Positions 28,533 through 37,670 of a stretch of 63,388 nucleotides of DNA are shown in pieces; the stretch's first letter is position 1; the number at the start of each line of letters is the position of its first letter. This stretch comes from Vicinamibacterales bacterium (GTDB lineage: Bacteria; Acidobacteriota; Vicinamibacteria; Vicinamibacterales; Fen-181). The notes below the pieces were generated by a model. It was given only the letters and a program-made list of their open reading frames with translations, did not search any database and had not been told where the DNA came from. The position numbers and the translations under genes are program-made. The stretch spans positions 1 to 63,388 of the forward strand of contig DASXVO010000057.1 in assembly GCA_036504215.1 (NCBI GenBank), written 5' to 3'.

Positions 28533-29297
28533 GTGACCTTCGTGAATTCGTACGCAGATGAGACCCGGGCGGCGGCGTATGCGACGCTCGACTTCCCGGG
28601 GACGTACCACCTGGCATTCCGGGACTTGCCCCGGCTGTTCGCGGCGCACACGAGCGGATCTGGCGCGCTCGACTTCGGATGCGGCGCCGGACGGTCCACG
28701 CGCTTCCTTCGCGGTCGGGGGTTCGCGGTAATCGGCGTGGATATCTCGGCCGAGATGCTCCGCCGGGCCCACGACCTGGATCCGACGGGCGACTATCGCC
28801 GCGTGGGCGACGCGGATCTGACGGCGCTCGGCGGCTCGCGCTTCGACCTGGTCCTCTCTGCGTTCACCTTCGACAACATTCCGACGCGGGAACAGAAGGT
28901 CGCGCTCTTCCGACAACTCCGCACGCTGCTCGCCGAGCGCGGGGCCATCGTGAACGTGGTCTCGACGCCCGACATCTACACGCACGAATGGGCGTCGTTC
29001 TCGACGCTCGACTTCCCGGAGAACTGGCGCGCCCGTCCCGGCGACGTCGTGCGGACGATCATCACGGACGTCGGCGATCGCCGCCCCGTGGACGACGTGC
29101 TCTGGCCGGACGCATGGTACAGAGAGGTGTACGAGGCGGCCGGGCTGGAGGTCGTCGCGCACGAGCGACCGCTCGCGACGGGTGACGAGCCGATCGCGTG
29201 GGTCAGCGAGACGACCGTCGCACCATGGAGTCTGTATGTGCTGCGCCCAGGGATGGACGATACGCCCCGCGCATGGTGGGGCCACGCCCTGGCATAG
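28533..29297 (+). CDS. Class I SAM-dependent methyltransferase
   Basis: 254 aa. GTG start with GAGAGGAA 6 nt upstream. Motif I is ALDFGCGAGRSTRFL, followed by the acidic end of strand 2 (VIGVDIS) and motif post-I (YRRVGDADL) and LVLSAFTFDNIP. Typical soluble methyltransferase_11/25 fold. Substrate unknown. Stands alone; convergent with the M20 peptidase gene. Confidence 0.88.
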   Translation: MTFVNSYADETRAAAYATLDFPGTYHLAFRDLPRLFAAHTSGSGALDFGCGAGRSTRFLRGRGFAVIGVDISAEMLRRAHDLDPTGDYRRVGDADLTALGGSRFDLVLSAFTFDNIPTREQKVALFRQLRTLLAERGAIVNVVSTPDIYTHEWASFSTLDFPENWRARPGDVVRTIITDVGDRRPVDDVLWPDAWYREVYEAAGLEVVAHERPLATGDEPIAWVSETTVAPWSLYVLRPGMDDTPRAWWGHALA

Positions 29298-29362
29298 CCA
29301 CAATCGAGATCACCAATCGGCGTGAGGGAGGAGCGGGAGCAGCGATCTCGAATCGCGGTCTC

Positions 29363-30523
29363 TCAGCAGGAGCAGTACTCGGCCGCCGCGGCCGCGAAGA
29401 TCTCCGCGCACTGGACGACGCTCTCGACGTCCACCCACTCGACCGCCGAGTGTTCGCCGGCGCCAATCGGTCCCATCACCACCGTCTCGATGCCCGCAGC
29501 GGCGAGCAGCGCGGCGTCCATCCAGGGTGTGTCGCCGACAAACGGCGGTTGGTGGCCGAGCACGTCGTGCGAGGCTCGCGCCAGCACCTGCACGAGCGCC
29601 GCGTCCGGTGCGACCTCGAACGGCTCGCGCGAGAAGGTCGTGCGGACGGTCGCGTGGAACGTCGGATCCGCCGCCGCCAGGCGATCGACGATCGCCTGCA
29701 CCTGGCCGACGGCAGCTTCGACGGTCTCGCCTGGGATCGTGCGCCGCTCGACCTGCAGACGGCAGGTCGCGGCGTACGTGCTCAGGCCCGTGCCGCCCTG
29801 GATCATCGCCGCGTGCAGCGACGGCGGCCCGACGAGGCGATGGGCGGGACCGGTCCGCAGCGTCCGCTCGAGGACGTCCAGTTCGCCGAGCACGCGGCCC
29901 ATCCGCATCACGGCATCGACGCCCTCGGTGAACCGGCTGCCGTGCGCCGCCTTGCCGTGGGTCTCGACTTCGATCCAGATGTAGCCCTTGTGCGCGAGAC
30001 AGATGTCGAGGTTGGTCGGCTCGGTGACGATGGCACCGTCCACGTGGCAGCGCGGGATCAGGTCCGTCGTGCCCATGCTGCCGTACTCTTCGTCGGCGAC
30101 CGCCGCGATGACGAGGTCGCCGCGAAGACGGATGCCGGCATCGACCAGGACCTTGGCCGCGCCGATGCACGCGGCGAGGCTCCCCTTCATGTCGTGCGCG
30201 CCGCGGCCGTAGAGTCGACCGTCCCGAATCTCCGCCGAGAACGGATCGGCCATCCCCTCGACGCCCACCGTGTCCGCGTGTCCGTTGAGCATCAGCGAGC
30301 GGCCGCCGCCCGTGCCGCGAAGCGTCGCGACCGCGGTGGCGCGGCCTGGCTGCGATTCGAAGGTGGTGGCGTCGAGGCCGAGGCCCGCGAGCGTGCGCGC
30401 CACGTAGGCGGCAATCCGCGCCTCCCCCTCCCCGTCTGCGGCAATGCTCGGGTTGACCGAGTTGATTCGGACGAGATCCACGAGGGTTCGCTCGATGAAC
30501 GCACGATCGGCTGTAAGGGTCAT
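29363..30523 (-). CDS. M20-family metallopeptidase (ArgE/DapE-like deacylase)
   Basis: 386 aa. Dinuclear zinc ligands are in NGHADTV, GRGAHDMKG, ADEEYGS and the C-terminal GAGEHSAVEW; the dimerisation domain lies between about 180 and 290. The family hydrolyses acyl-amino acids or dipeptides (ArgE, DapE, CPG2). Which one cannot be decided from motifs. The ATG at 30523 opens the conserved FIERTLVDLVRINSVNP. Confidence 0.88.
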   Translation of the reverse strand: MTLTADRAFIERTLVDLVRINSVNPSIAADGEGEARIAAYVARTLAGLGLDATTFESQPGRATAVATLRGTGGGRSLMLNGHADTVGVEGMADPFSAEIRDGRLYGRGAHDMKGSLAACIGAAKVLVDAGIRLRGDLVIAAVADEEYGSMGTTDLIPRCHVDGAIVTEPTNLDICLAHKGYIWIEVETHGKAAHGSRFTEGVDAVMRMGRVLGELDVLERTLRTGPAHRLVGPPSLHAAMIQGGTGLSTYAATCRLQVERRTIPGETVEAAVGQVQAIVDRLAAADPTFHATVRTTFSREPFEVAPDAALVQVLARASHDVLGHQPPFVGDTPWMDAALLAAAGIETVVMGPIGAGEHSAVEWVDVESVVQCAEIFAAAAAEYCSC

Positions 30524-30714
30524 CGTGATCTTTTGTCGGGCAGACTGAGTGCACTGCCTCGTTTCCGTCCATGCAATCGGCCGGCTTCTGCGGCGCACGT
30601 GTTCCGCCGGCGCGGCGGGCCGGGCCTCGCGCCGCTCGGCGCCCTTCGGCCGTTGCCCGGCGGCGGATCCGAACAGGCTGTGACAGGCGGCCCGATCTTG
30701 TACACTATCTCGCC

Positions 30715-33273
30715 ATGCAGGACTTTGAAAAGCTCGGCGTCTTCTATCTTGGCCGGCCGTACGACCTGGCGACGAAGAAGCGCGGCGACGGCTGGCTGCT
30801 GTACGACTCGCGTGACCTCGTCACGCACGCCGTCTGCGTCGGCATGACCGGCAGCGGCAAGACCGGCCTGTGCGTGGGCCTGCTCGAGGAAGCGGCAATC
30901 GACGGCATCCCCGCGCTCGTCATCGATCCGAAGGGCGATCTCGGCAACCTGCTGCTCACGTTCCCCAACCTGCAGCCGTCGGACTTCGCGCCGTGGGTCA
31001 ACCCTGACGATGCGAGGCGGAAGGGGGTGAGCGTCGAGGAGTATGCGGCGCAGCAGGCCAGTCTGTGGAAGAAGGGCCTGGCCGAGTGGGGCGAGGATGG
31101 CGATCGGATCGCGCGGCTGAAGAGCGCCGCCGACTTCGCCATCTATACGCCGGGTAGCGAGGCAGGTCGGCCCGTGTCGATCCTGCGGTCGCTGTCGGCG
31201 CCGACCGGTGATGCGGCGTCGGACCCTGAGCTCGTCCGCGACCGGATCACCACGACCGTGTCGAGCCTGCTCGGCCTGCTCGGTGTCGATGCCGATCCGG
31301 TCAAGAGCCGCGACCACATCCTCCTCTCGACACTGATCGACCACGCGTGGCGAAGCGGTCAGGACCTCGACCTCGGCGCGCTGATCCAGCAGATCCAGTC
31401 GCCGCCGATGGCGCGCGTGGGCGTGCTCGACCTCGAGTCGTTCTACCCGGCCAAGGACCGGTTCGAGCTGGCGATGGCGGTCAACAACCTCCTGGCCTCG
31501 CCCGGCTTCGGGGCGTGGATGAGCGGCGAGCCGCTCGACGTGCAGCACCTGCTCTACACGGCGGATGGCCGGCCGCGCGTGTCGATCTTCTCGATTGCGC
31601 ATCTTGGCGACGCCGAGCGGATGTTCTTCGTGTCGCTGCTGCTGAACCAGGTGGTCGGGTGGATGCGGTCGCAGAGCGGCACGACGAGCCTGCGGGCTCT
31701 CATCTACATGGACGAGATCACGGGCTACTTCCCGCCTGTCGCGAACCCACCGTCGAAGGCGCCGCTGCTCACGCTCCTCAAGCAGGGGCGGGCGTTCGGC
31801 GTCGGCGTCGTGCTTGCGACGCAGAACCCCGTGGATCTGGATTACAAGGGGCTGTCGAACGCGGGTACGTGGTTCCTCGGCCGCCTGCAGACCGAGCGCG
31901 ACAAGGCGCGCGTGCTCGAGGGCCTCGAAGGGGCCGCGACCACCGCGGGGAGCGCGTTCGACCGCGGTGCGATGGAAGAGACGCTGGCCGGCCTCGGCAG
32001 CCGCGTGTTCCTGATGAACAACGTGCACGAGGATCACCCGACGGTCTTCGAGACGCGGTGGACGCTCTCATACCTGCGGGGGCCGCTCGGACGGATGGAG
32101 ATACGGAAGCTCACGACAGGTGCTGAAGGTGCCAATGGTGCTGGAGGTGCCGCGGGTGCGAGTGCTGAGGGTGCTACAGGTGCTGCAGGTGCTACAGGTG
32201 CTGCAGGTGCTGCAGGTGCTGCAGGTGCCACGGCACCCAGCAACCAGCCCGTAGCGCCGTCCAGCGCACTTAGCGCCCAGCGCGTCGCACCGTCCAGCGC
32301 GCCTGGCACCGAGCACATAGCACTTGGCACTTCTGCCCCAATCCTACCTCCTCCCCTCGAGCAATACTTCGTGCCGGTGCGCGGCCAAGGGACCGGCGGC
32401 GCGAGGCTCGTGTATGCCCCCATGCTCCTCGGTTCCGCGCAGGTGCGGTTTGTCGACCCGAAGGCGGGCGTGGACTCCACCGAGTCGCTGAACGTGCTCA
32501 CGCCGGTCACCGACGCGGCCGTGCCGGTCGATTGGACTTCGTCCACCGAGAGCGCATTTGCGCCGGCCGACCTCGAGCGCGAGGCCGCGGCCGGAGCGGC
32601 GTTCGATCTTCTGCCGGCGGCGGCAACCAAGCCGAAGAGCATCGACGCGTGGAAGAAGGCGTTTGGCACGTGGATTTACGGGTCGCGAAAGCTGACGCTG
32701 TTCAGGTCGGCCGATCCCGCGCTCGTGTCGCAACCCGGCGAGACCGAGGGTCAGTTCCGCGTGCGCGTGCAGCAGGCCGCACGCGAGGGGCGCGACCAGG
32801 CAGCCGAAGCGCTGCGCGCGTCGTTCGCGCCGCGTCTCGCGTCGCTGCAGGAGCGGTTGCGGCGCGCGCAGGCGGCCCACGATCGCGAGGCGGGCCAGGC
32901 GACCGCGGCGAAGCTCCAGACCGCCATCTCGTTTGGCGCGACGCTGCTCGGGGCATTCCTCGGTCGCAAGGCCGTGAGCGTGGCCACGATCGGCCGTGCG
33001 ACGACCGCCGCGCGCGGCGTGGGCCGGACGATGAAAGAGGCGGAGGACGTCAAGCGCGCGACCGAGACCGTCGAGGCCGTGCAGCTTCAGATCGATGCCC
33101 TCGAGTCGGAACTGCGCGAGCAGATTGGCGCGATTGACACGCGCGTCGCGGCGGGCGCGCTCGACACCGTCGTCGTCGCACCGAAGAAGACCGCGATCTC
33201 GGTGCAGCTCGTCGCACTGACGTGGGTCCCCTTCTGGGACGACGGCGCCGGCGGGAGGTCGGCGGCGGCGTAG
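30715..33273 (+). CDS. HerA/FtsK-superfamily ATPase (DUF853-like) with repeat-encoded insert
   Basis: 852 aa. Walker A is G43-MTGSGKT, Walker B is ALIYMDEITG near 325, and the pump-like core ends with the NPVDLDYKGLSNAGTWF region. Residues about 468-506 are a Gly/Ala-only collagen-like stretch encoded by tandem DNA repeats; then a second conserved region, a coiled coil (about 690-740, 770-805) and a basic end. The family is linked to DNA or membrane translocation, but its task is unknown. Standalone gene followed by a hemerythrin. Confidence 0.85.
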   Translation: MQDFEKLGVFYLGRPYDLATKKRGDGWLLYDSRDLVTHAVCVGMTGSGKTGLCVGLLEEAAIDGIPALVIDPKGDLGNLLLTFPNLQPSDFAPWVNPDDARRKGVSVEEYAAQQASLWKKGLAEWGEDGDRIARLKSAADFAIYTPGSEAGRPVSILRSLSAPTGDAASDPELVRDRITTTVSSLLGLLGVDADPVKSRDHILLSTLIDHAWRSGQDLDLGALIQQIQSPPMARVGVLDLESFYPAKDRFELAMAVNNLLASPGFGAWMSGEPLDVQHLLYTADGRPRVSIFSIAHLGDAERMFFVSLLLNQVVGWMRSQSGTTSLRALIYMDEITGYFPPVANPPSKAPLLTLLKQGRAFGVGVVLATQNPVDLDYKGLSNAGTWFLGRLQTERDKARVLEGLEGAATTAGSAFDRGAMEETLAGLGSRVFLMNNVHEDHPTVFETRWTLSYLRGPLGRMEIRKLTTGAEGANGAGGAAGASAEGATGAAGATGAAGAAGAAGATAPSNQPVAPSSALSAQRVAPSSAPGTEHIALGTSAPILPPPLEQYFVPVRGQGTGGARLVYAPMLLGSAQVRFVDPKAGVDSTESLNVLTPVTDAAVPVDWTSSTESAFAPADLEREAAAGAAFDLLPAAATKPKSIDAWKKAFGTWIYGSRKLTLFRSADPALVSQPGETEGQFRVRVQQAAREGRDQAAEALRASFAPRLASLQERLRRAQAAHDREAGQATAAKLQTAISFGATLLGAFLGRKAVSVATIGRATTAARGVGRTMKEAEDVKRATETVEAVQLQIDALESELREQIGAIDTRVAAGALDTVVVAPKKTAISVQLVALTWVPFWDDGAGGRSAAA
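32119..32229 (+). repeat. In-frame 41-bp/9-bp tandem repeat related to the 26.7-kb minisatellite
   Basis: One 41-bp unit (32119-32159) closely matching those at 26673, then a degenerate copy and about six 9-bp GGTGCTGCA/GGTGCTACA words. It is read as Gly-Ala-Ala/Thr triplets within the ATPase. The following 100 bp still hold AGCGC/AGCAC-rich words. Confidence 0.85.
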
Positions 33274-33333
33274 CGAGATCCGAGATTCTCATCTTTCCCT
33301 TCCCCGTGCCGATTGAACGAGCGTGGAGGGGTG

Positions 33334-33750
33334 ATGGCTGCGATCGAGTGGTCCGCGCGGATGAACGTCGGGATCCCGGAAATTGACCGGCAACACCAGA
33401 AGCTGCTGGAGCTGTTCAACGATCTCGAGGAGGGCCTGTCGCGCAGCCTGCCGGTGAAGAAGCCGCGCGTGTTGTTCGCGGAGCTGGTGAGCTACTCGAA
33501 GTACCATTTTCTCGGCGAAGAGAACCTGATGCAGGTGGCGGGTTGGGCGGGCCGTGACGACCATGCTCGGGTTCATGCGGAGTTCGTGGCGAAGGTGACC
33601 GAGTTGGAGCGGACGCTGGAATGTGAGGGCAACCTGGAGGCCGCGCTCGCGAGCAGCCGCTTCCTGCGCCACTGGATTCTCCGCCACATCGTCGTCGCCG
33701 ACCGGCTGGCGTTTGCGACGATGGAGCGCGAGGGCCGTCTGGTTGGTTGA
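33334..33750 (+). CDS. Bacteriohemerythrin (single-domain)
   Basis: 138 aa. All seven iron ligands of the hemerythrin fold are visible: H21, H58, E62, H77, H81, H118 and D123 (HxxxE, HxxxH, HxxxxD spacing). It binds O2 at a di-iron site; in bacteria it serves O2 sensing, storage or delivery. ATG is preferred because GGAGG lies 4 nt upstream; the preceding in-frame GTG is possible. No fused signalling domain. It lies 40 bp after the ATPase. Confidence 0.92.
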   Translation: MAAIEWSARMNVGIPEIDRQHQKLLELFNDLEEGLSRSLPVKKPRVLFAELVSYSKYHFLGEENLMQVAGWAGRDDHARVHAEFVAKVTELERTLECEGNLEAALASSRFLRHWILRHIVVADRLAFATMEREGRLVG

Positions 33751-33775
33751 TCAGCTTTCAACCGCTTGATATACT
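33747..33775 (+). promoter_or_regulatory. Promoter of tRNA-Lys
   Basis: TTGATC (33747-33752) and TATACT (33770-33775) are separated by 17 bp, 55 bp before the tRNA. The -35 lies at the hemerythrin stop. Confidence 0.55.
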
Positions 33776-33830
33776 GTCTGTCTCGCATCGAACTCGTCCA
33801 CGGCCATGGGACGAGGCGCACTCATGGTGT

Positions 33831-33906
33831 GGGCCGCTAGCTCAACTGGCAGAGCAGCAGACTCTTAATCTGCGGGTTCACGGTTCGATTCCGTGGCGGC
33901 TCACCA
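33831..33906 (+). tRNA. tRNA-Lys (anticodon CUU), CCA encoded
   Basis: Folds fully: acceptor GGGCCGC/GCGGCTC (one G-U), D-stem GCTC/GAGC, anticodon stem GCAGA/TCTGC with loop CTCTTAA, T-stem CACGG/CCGTG with TTCGATT loop, discriminator A and genomic CCA at 33904-33906. Its 3' 47 bp form attL of the genomic island; the island end restored the complete tRNA, so it should work. Confidence 0.97.
33860..33906 (+). other. attL (47-bp direct repeat, 3' end of tRNA-Lys)
   Basis: Starts in the anticodon stem (GACTCTTAATC) and runs to the CCA end. Identical to 53082-53128; the next seven bases differ at only the first. Confidence 0.95.
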
Positions 33907-34715
33907 CTTAACTTCTTTATAATCAGCAACTTACAGGTTCTCTCTTTGCGTCTCTCTGGGCTGGAAAGTCTGGGGAGAGCGCGGGGAGAGCGTTTTCGAG
34001 TTGCTTGCGCTTCAGCGTCTCGCGTCCCTGTAGCGTGGCGTTTCGAGGCTATTTACGGGGCTTTTCTGGCGATTCTGCGGTTCGATCTCGGCTGCTCTCG
34101 GGCTATCGTGCTGGCGTTGACGTTCGTCGCGGCGGAATGGTGGCTCTCGGCAGTGGTCAGGGAGCGGTATTAGGGGCTTCTGGACGCTCTGGCGGGCAGT
34201 TTCGCCGGTCGGCTGGCGCTCTGTGGCTGAGCGGAAGCGCTAACGGCGGTTTCGGGGCTGTACGGGGCGCTTGGTCAGGTCGGGCACGCATCAGCGGGCG
34301 CGTCTTCTGAATCGCTGCATCGCAGGCGCGGACAGTCGAGGCGGTCAACGACAACGACGATTCAGCGGAGACACGACGCCGCTCGATTCTCGGCCCTTCC
34401 TTTCACCGCATCCACGAAGGCCATTCAGGTGACGCCCTGGTCGTCCACAGAATCGCTGTCGTGGCCTGCCGATCCGCCGTCGTCTCCGGTCAAGGGTAGC
34501 TTCCGCTGATTCGTCACTGTCCTCCACCACAGAACTGCGCATCGGCATGACCTTCGGCGCAGTGCGCACGTTTCGACGAGTACGATACCAATCTGCCCTT
34601 GCACCCGGATGGAAAGGCGGCAACAATGCCCGCGAGCGGCGACGCACCCCGCGCCTGATCGTCCGTTGACGCCACTCGCCCATATTCGTTGGGCGGACTC
34701 GCCTCAGTGTGACGT
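33907..34715. other. Left end of island, no gene recognised; putative integrase arm sites
   Basis: About 800 bp without a convincing gene; the short open frames have no ribosome sites or recognisable sequence. At 33972-33992 GGGGAGAGCG occurs twice with an 11-bp period, inside the block agagcgcggggagagcgttt (33976-33995) that recurs at the right end (52935-52954). This fits arm-type binding sites for the integrase. Confidence 0.55.
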
Positions 34716-35345
34716 ATGGATGTTCCAAGCAAGACGATAATCGACGTTCTGACCTACCTCCTGCCCGGCTTCATTACCGCTGCATTGGTCTACAACCTCA
34801 CGCCGGTGCCGCGTCTCGTGCCGTTTGAGCGCGTCGTTCAGGCGTTGATCTTCACGATCCTGGTCCAAGTTGCGGTGCTGGTCGTCAGAACGGCCCTGCT
34901 CGCCCTCGGAGTGCGAGTTGGCGTTCTCGGCGCGTGGACCGAAGAAGCGCGATTGGTGTGGTCGGTCCTGGTGGCGATAGGTCTGGGATTGTCGGTCGCG
35001 TGGGCGACGAACACGGACAGAATCCACGGGCTGCTGCGGCGGTGCGGGATCACCCACCAGACCTCGTTCTCGTCGGAGTGGTACGGTGCCCTTTCGCAGA
35101 ACGCGGGCTTCGTCGTCCTCCACATCAAGGGTGAACGCAGGCTCTACGGCTGGCCCGAGGAGTGGCCCAGCACGCCAGACAAGGGGCATTTTGTCGTCGC
35201 ACAGGCGGAGTGGCTCGACGGTGACAACCGCATCGAGTTGACTGGCGTCCACCGAATCCTCGTCAGAGCAGACGACGTTGAAATGGTCGAACTGATGCGC
35301 TGTGCGTCGGCGACAACACTGGAGAAGCCAAGTGGGAGATCGTAA
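34716..35345 (+). CDS. DUF6338-like membrane protein
   Basis: 209 aa. It opens KTIIDVLTYLLPGFITAALVY, then two further hydrophobic helices (about 40-65 and 80-100), then a soluble C-terminal domain with ERRLYGWPEEWPSTPDKGHFVV and a LTGVHRILVRADDVEMVEL end. This layout matches DUF6338 proteins, which I know only as uncharacterised; some lie in defence-type loci. First gene of the island cargo, overlapping a proline-rich micro-ORF. Confidence 0.75.
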   Translation: MDVPSKTIIDVLTYLLPGFITAALVYNLTPVPRLVPFERVVQALIFTILVQVAVLVVRTALLALGVRVGVLGAWTEEARLVWSVLVAIGLGLSVAWATNTDRIHGLLRRCGITHQTSFSSEWYGALSQNAGFVVLHIKGERRLYGWPEEWPSTPDKGHFVVAQAEWLDGDNRIELTGVHRILVRADDVEMVELMRCASATTLEKPSGRS

Positions 35346-35457
35346 GCTGCCTACGCCGCCCCCGCCGAATCGAACAAACGCGGGCCGTTCAGTTCCGTCG
35401 CAGCCACCGCCCCAGCACAAACCACCGCCGCCACCTCCGCCGCCGACAAGGAAGTGA
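35332..35457 (+). CDS. Proline-rich micro-protein overlapping the DUF6338-like gene
   Basis: 41 aa from a GTG with GGAG about 7 nt upstream; it overlaps the preceding stop by 14 bp. The product is basic and Pro-rich (TPPPPNRT at the start, eight prolines in a row near the end, TRK terminus). Overlap and ribosome site suggest coupled translation. I recall similar short proline-rich frames after DUF6338 genes, but cannot verify this here. It could be a chance frame. Confidence 0.5.
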   Translation: MGDRKLPTPPPPNRTNAGRSVPSQPPPQHKPPPPPPPPTRK

Positions 35458-35577
35458 CGCTCGCGCAGCGTCCTCAGTGCGCCAGCCAGGCAATGGGGTG
35501 TCGTGCCAATAGTGACGCCAGGGAAGCTGTCGCACCGCATGAACCGACCGCACCGCCGTCCCGAGGGGGGACTGTCG

Positions 35578-37089
35578 ATGAGCGTGACCCTGAAACGACA
35601 ACTGAATGACGACGAGAAGAAGCACATCCTAACAGTACACGGACGAAAGTGCTTCGCAACGGGCCACCAGATCGCGGACGGCGAAGAGATCCACTTCGAC
35701 CACATCCAAGCGTTCGCCCTGGACGGCGTATCGGAGTTGGAGAATATCGCCCCGATGTGCCAGGAGCACAATCTCCAAAAGAGCACGCTCTCCCTCTCTG
35801 ACTTCCGCGTCAAGCTGCGCCTCAATGACTTCTTCTCGCAGGGCGACCGGCTAACGGTAGGCGACCTCCTCAAATACCTGAAGGGACGGGGCGATCTCCC
35901 CGAGTTTGGCAAAGCCGTAACGGTCACTGAGACTGATGGCAGCGTTCAGGTCGAGTCGTCCGCAGGCAAGCAGTCGTACCGGTCGTACGAGTGCCCACTC
36001 ACGCACTGGCGATACTTCTACGCCACACTCGACATCTCTCTGCTGGACAGCGACGACGAATCGGATCAGGCCATCGGCCTTCAACCGCGTTACCTGCTTC
36101 CCGACAAGGTGTTTGAACTGTATAGACATTTCCAGGGACACCCGGTGCTTCTTCCATCAATCGGACGCGTCGAAGGCAACCGCATCAAGCTGTTCGACGG
36201 CCAGCACAAGATCGCGGGCCTGCTATGGACCGGGCGTCGAGAGTTCGAGTGCAAAATCTACACGAAGCACGATATTCGGCTCCTCAACCAGACGAACATC
36301 GCCGCGCACGACAGGTTCGCGCAGGTGCGGTTCTTCTCGTCCATCATGGTCATGAAGTTGGGTGCTCTCTTCGGCGCGGACTTCGATGAATACAAGAAGG
36401 CCGAGGAGGAGCCGATCAAGAGCGAGGCGGCGTTCCTCAAATGGCTCGAACGGCGGGATGCCGGTGCTGTGAAGAAAGGCGACCGCTCCGAGCAGTTCCG
36501 GTCGTTCCTGTACAACTCTGTCATCGAACATACCGACAACAAGCTCAAGGTGCGGATCTCTTCATCGAACAGAAGCACAGATGAGAGGCCGCTGACCATC
36601 GACATGTTGAACAAGTCGCTGTTCGCGTGCTTCCTTTACCGCCAGCCCGTCGAGGACAACATGGCGACGGAGGCATACAAGCGCGAGAGCGAAACCGAGA
36701 ACATGGTGTTGCTCATGAACATGCTTCACGATCTCGGGTTACATCTGTGGAACCCCAAGGCCCTGGACGGCGACACGACGCAACGGAAGCTTGAGCGGAT
36801 GTTCCGGTCCAAATCGATGATGGCGTGGAGCGAACTCCTGCGTGATGCGGTGCTTGCGACACTTGGTTTGCAGGACGCGGATGACCGTGCGTGTCCGTTC
36901 TATCGGGAGTTGGACAAACAGAAGATGGAAGGGGTGAAGCAGATTGTCGCACGGCTGTTCGCCTGGAAATTCTGGTCTGACGCGAACGACGACATCGACC
37001 GAGTGCTGGCCGACAACAAGAGTGAGGTCAAACAGTGGTTCAAGACGCACGACCTTACCACTGGCTACCTTCTCGGTGCGCCTTCGTAG
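35578..37089 (+). CDS. HNH nuclease fused to a DGQHR/ParB-like domain
   Basis: 503 aa; ATG with GAGGGGGG 7 nt upstream. Residues about 20-80 form an HNH site: C25, D41-H42 (IHFDHI), N56 (ENIAPMC) and H64 (CQEHNLQKS). The middle holds RIKLFDGQHKIAGLLW (D207-K211) with flanks like the DGQHR domain of DndB-type and ParB-like proteins. The last 200 residues are helical and unrecognised. Likely a DNA-acting protein, nuclease plus NTP- or nucleotide-sensing domain by analogy. A conserved-looking orphan gene follows by 38 bp. Confidence 0.7.
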   Translation: MSVTLKRQLNDDEKKHILTVHGRKCFATGHQIADGEEIHFDHIQAFALDGVSELENIAPMCQEHNLQKSTLSLSDFRVKLRLNDFFSQGDRLTVGDLLKYLKGRGDLPEFGKAVTVTETDGSVQVESSAGKQSYRSYECPLTHWRYFYATLDISLLDSDDESDQAIGLQPRYLLPDKVFELYRHFQGHPVLLPSIGRVEGNRIKLFDGQHKIAGLLWTGRREFECKIYTKHDIRLLNQTNIAAHDRFAQVRFFSSIMVMKLGALFGADFDEYKKAEEEPIKSEAAFLKWLERRDAGAVKKGDRSEQFRSFLYNSVIEHTDNKLKVRISSSNRSTDERPLTIDMLNKSLFACFLYRQPVEDNMATEAYKRESETENMVLLMNMLHDLGLHLWNPKALDGDTTQRKLERMFRSKSMMAWSELLRDAVLATLGLQDADDRACPFYRELDKQKMEGVKQIVARLFAWKFWSDANDDIDRVLADNKSEVKQWFKTHDLTTGYLLGAPS

Positions 37090-37127
37090 AACCGCATCGT
37101 GTGCCCTGTCGATTGCTGGAGGTCATC

Positions 37128-37664
37128 ATGGACCCGTGTGTTTACGCCACTCAGCACGAGACGTGGCTCCGCGCAGCGTCCGCCTGTACGCCTACTCAGG
37201 CAGTGTGCTTTCGGAGTGCGAAACGGTGGGCGACCGCGGCCCGGTTGCTTGCGGTGCAGACTACGCTTCCGGTCCTGTTTCGGCAGCAGGACGAGCCGAC
37301 GCCCGTTTTGGCGTGCCGCTTCGCGGCCACGTTAGTTGAGGTCTGTTACCCGGATCGACTCGAAAGCGACGCGATGCGGCTCGAATGGCTCGACGAGAGA
37401 CTCTGGCTCCAGCGCGACACGATCAAGTGCCAACCACGCACGGCCCAGTTCTCAACGTGGGAGTCGCAATACCACACTTGGGAGATCGACACTTTCATGA
37501 AGGCCAAGACTTGGTACACGATTCGTGGCCTGTATGAGATCGAGCCGCTGCCACTGCCCGAGTTGCTCAAGCTAGACGGCGGCCATCCCCTCTCAGCCAA
37601 CTACGTCAGGAGCTACGCCCTCTGTCAGTACCCAGGCGAACGGATTCGGCGCGTTTCTAGCTGA
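37128..37664 (+). CDS. Orphan protein following the HNH-DGQH gene
   Basis: 178 aa from ATG with GGAGGT just upstream. Not recognised. It has a hydrophobic core (LLAVQTTLPVLF, CRFAATLVEVCY) and a Trp-rich segment (TWESQYHTWEIDTFMKAKTWYTIRG cannot be placed in any family by me). No membrane span, no signal peptide. Close spacing suggests an operon with the HNH gene. Ends just before the convergent small genes. Confidence 0.7.
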   Translation: MDPCVYATQHETWLRAASACTPTQAVCFRSAKRWATAARLLAVQTTLPVLFRQQDEPTPVLACRFAATLVEVCYPDRLESDAMRLEWLDERLWLQRDTIKCQPRTAQFSTWESQYHTWEIDTFMKAKTWYTIRGLYEIEPLPLPELLKLDGGHPLSANYVRSYALCQYPGERIRRVSS

Positions 37665-37670
37665 GTCGGC

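Noticed and set aside
29304-29351. TCGAGATC/GATCTCGA inverted repeat as terminator between methyltransferase and M20 genes
   Set aside because: Loop of 32 nt and no T-run; likely chance.
33946-34173. Possible 75-aa protein at the left island end
   Set aside because: No ribosome site, no recognisable features, and it overlies the arm-site repeats.
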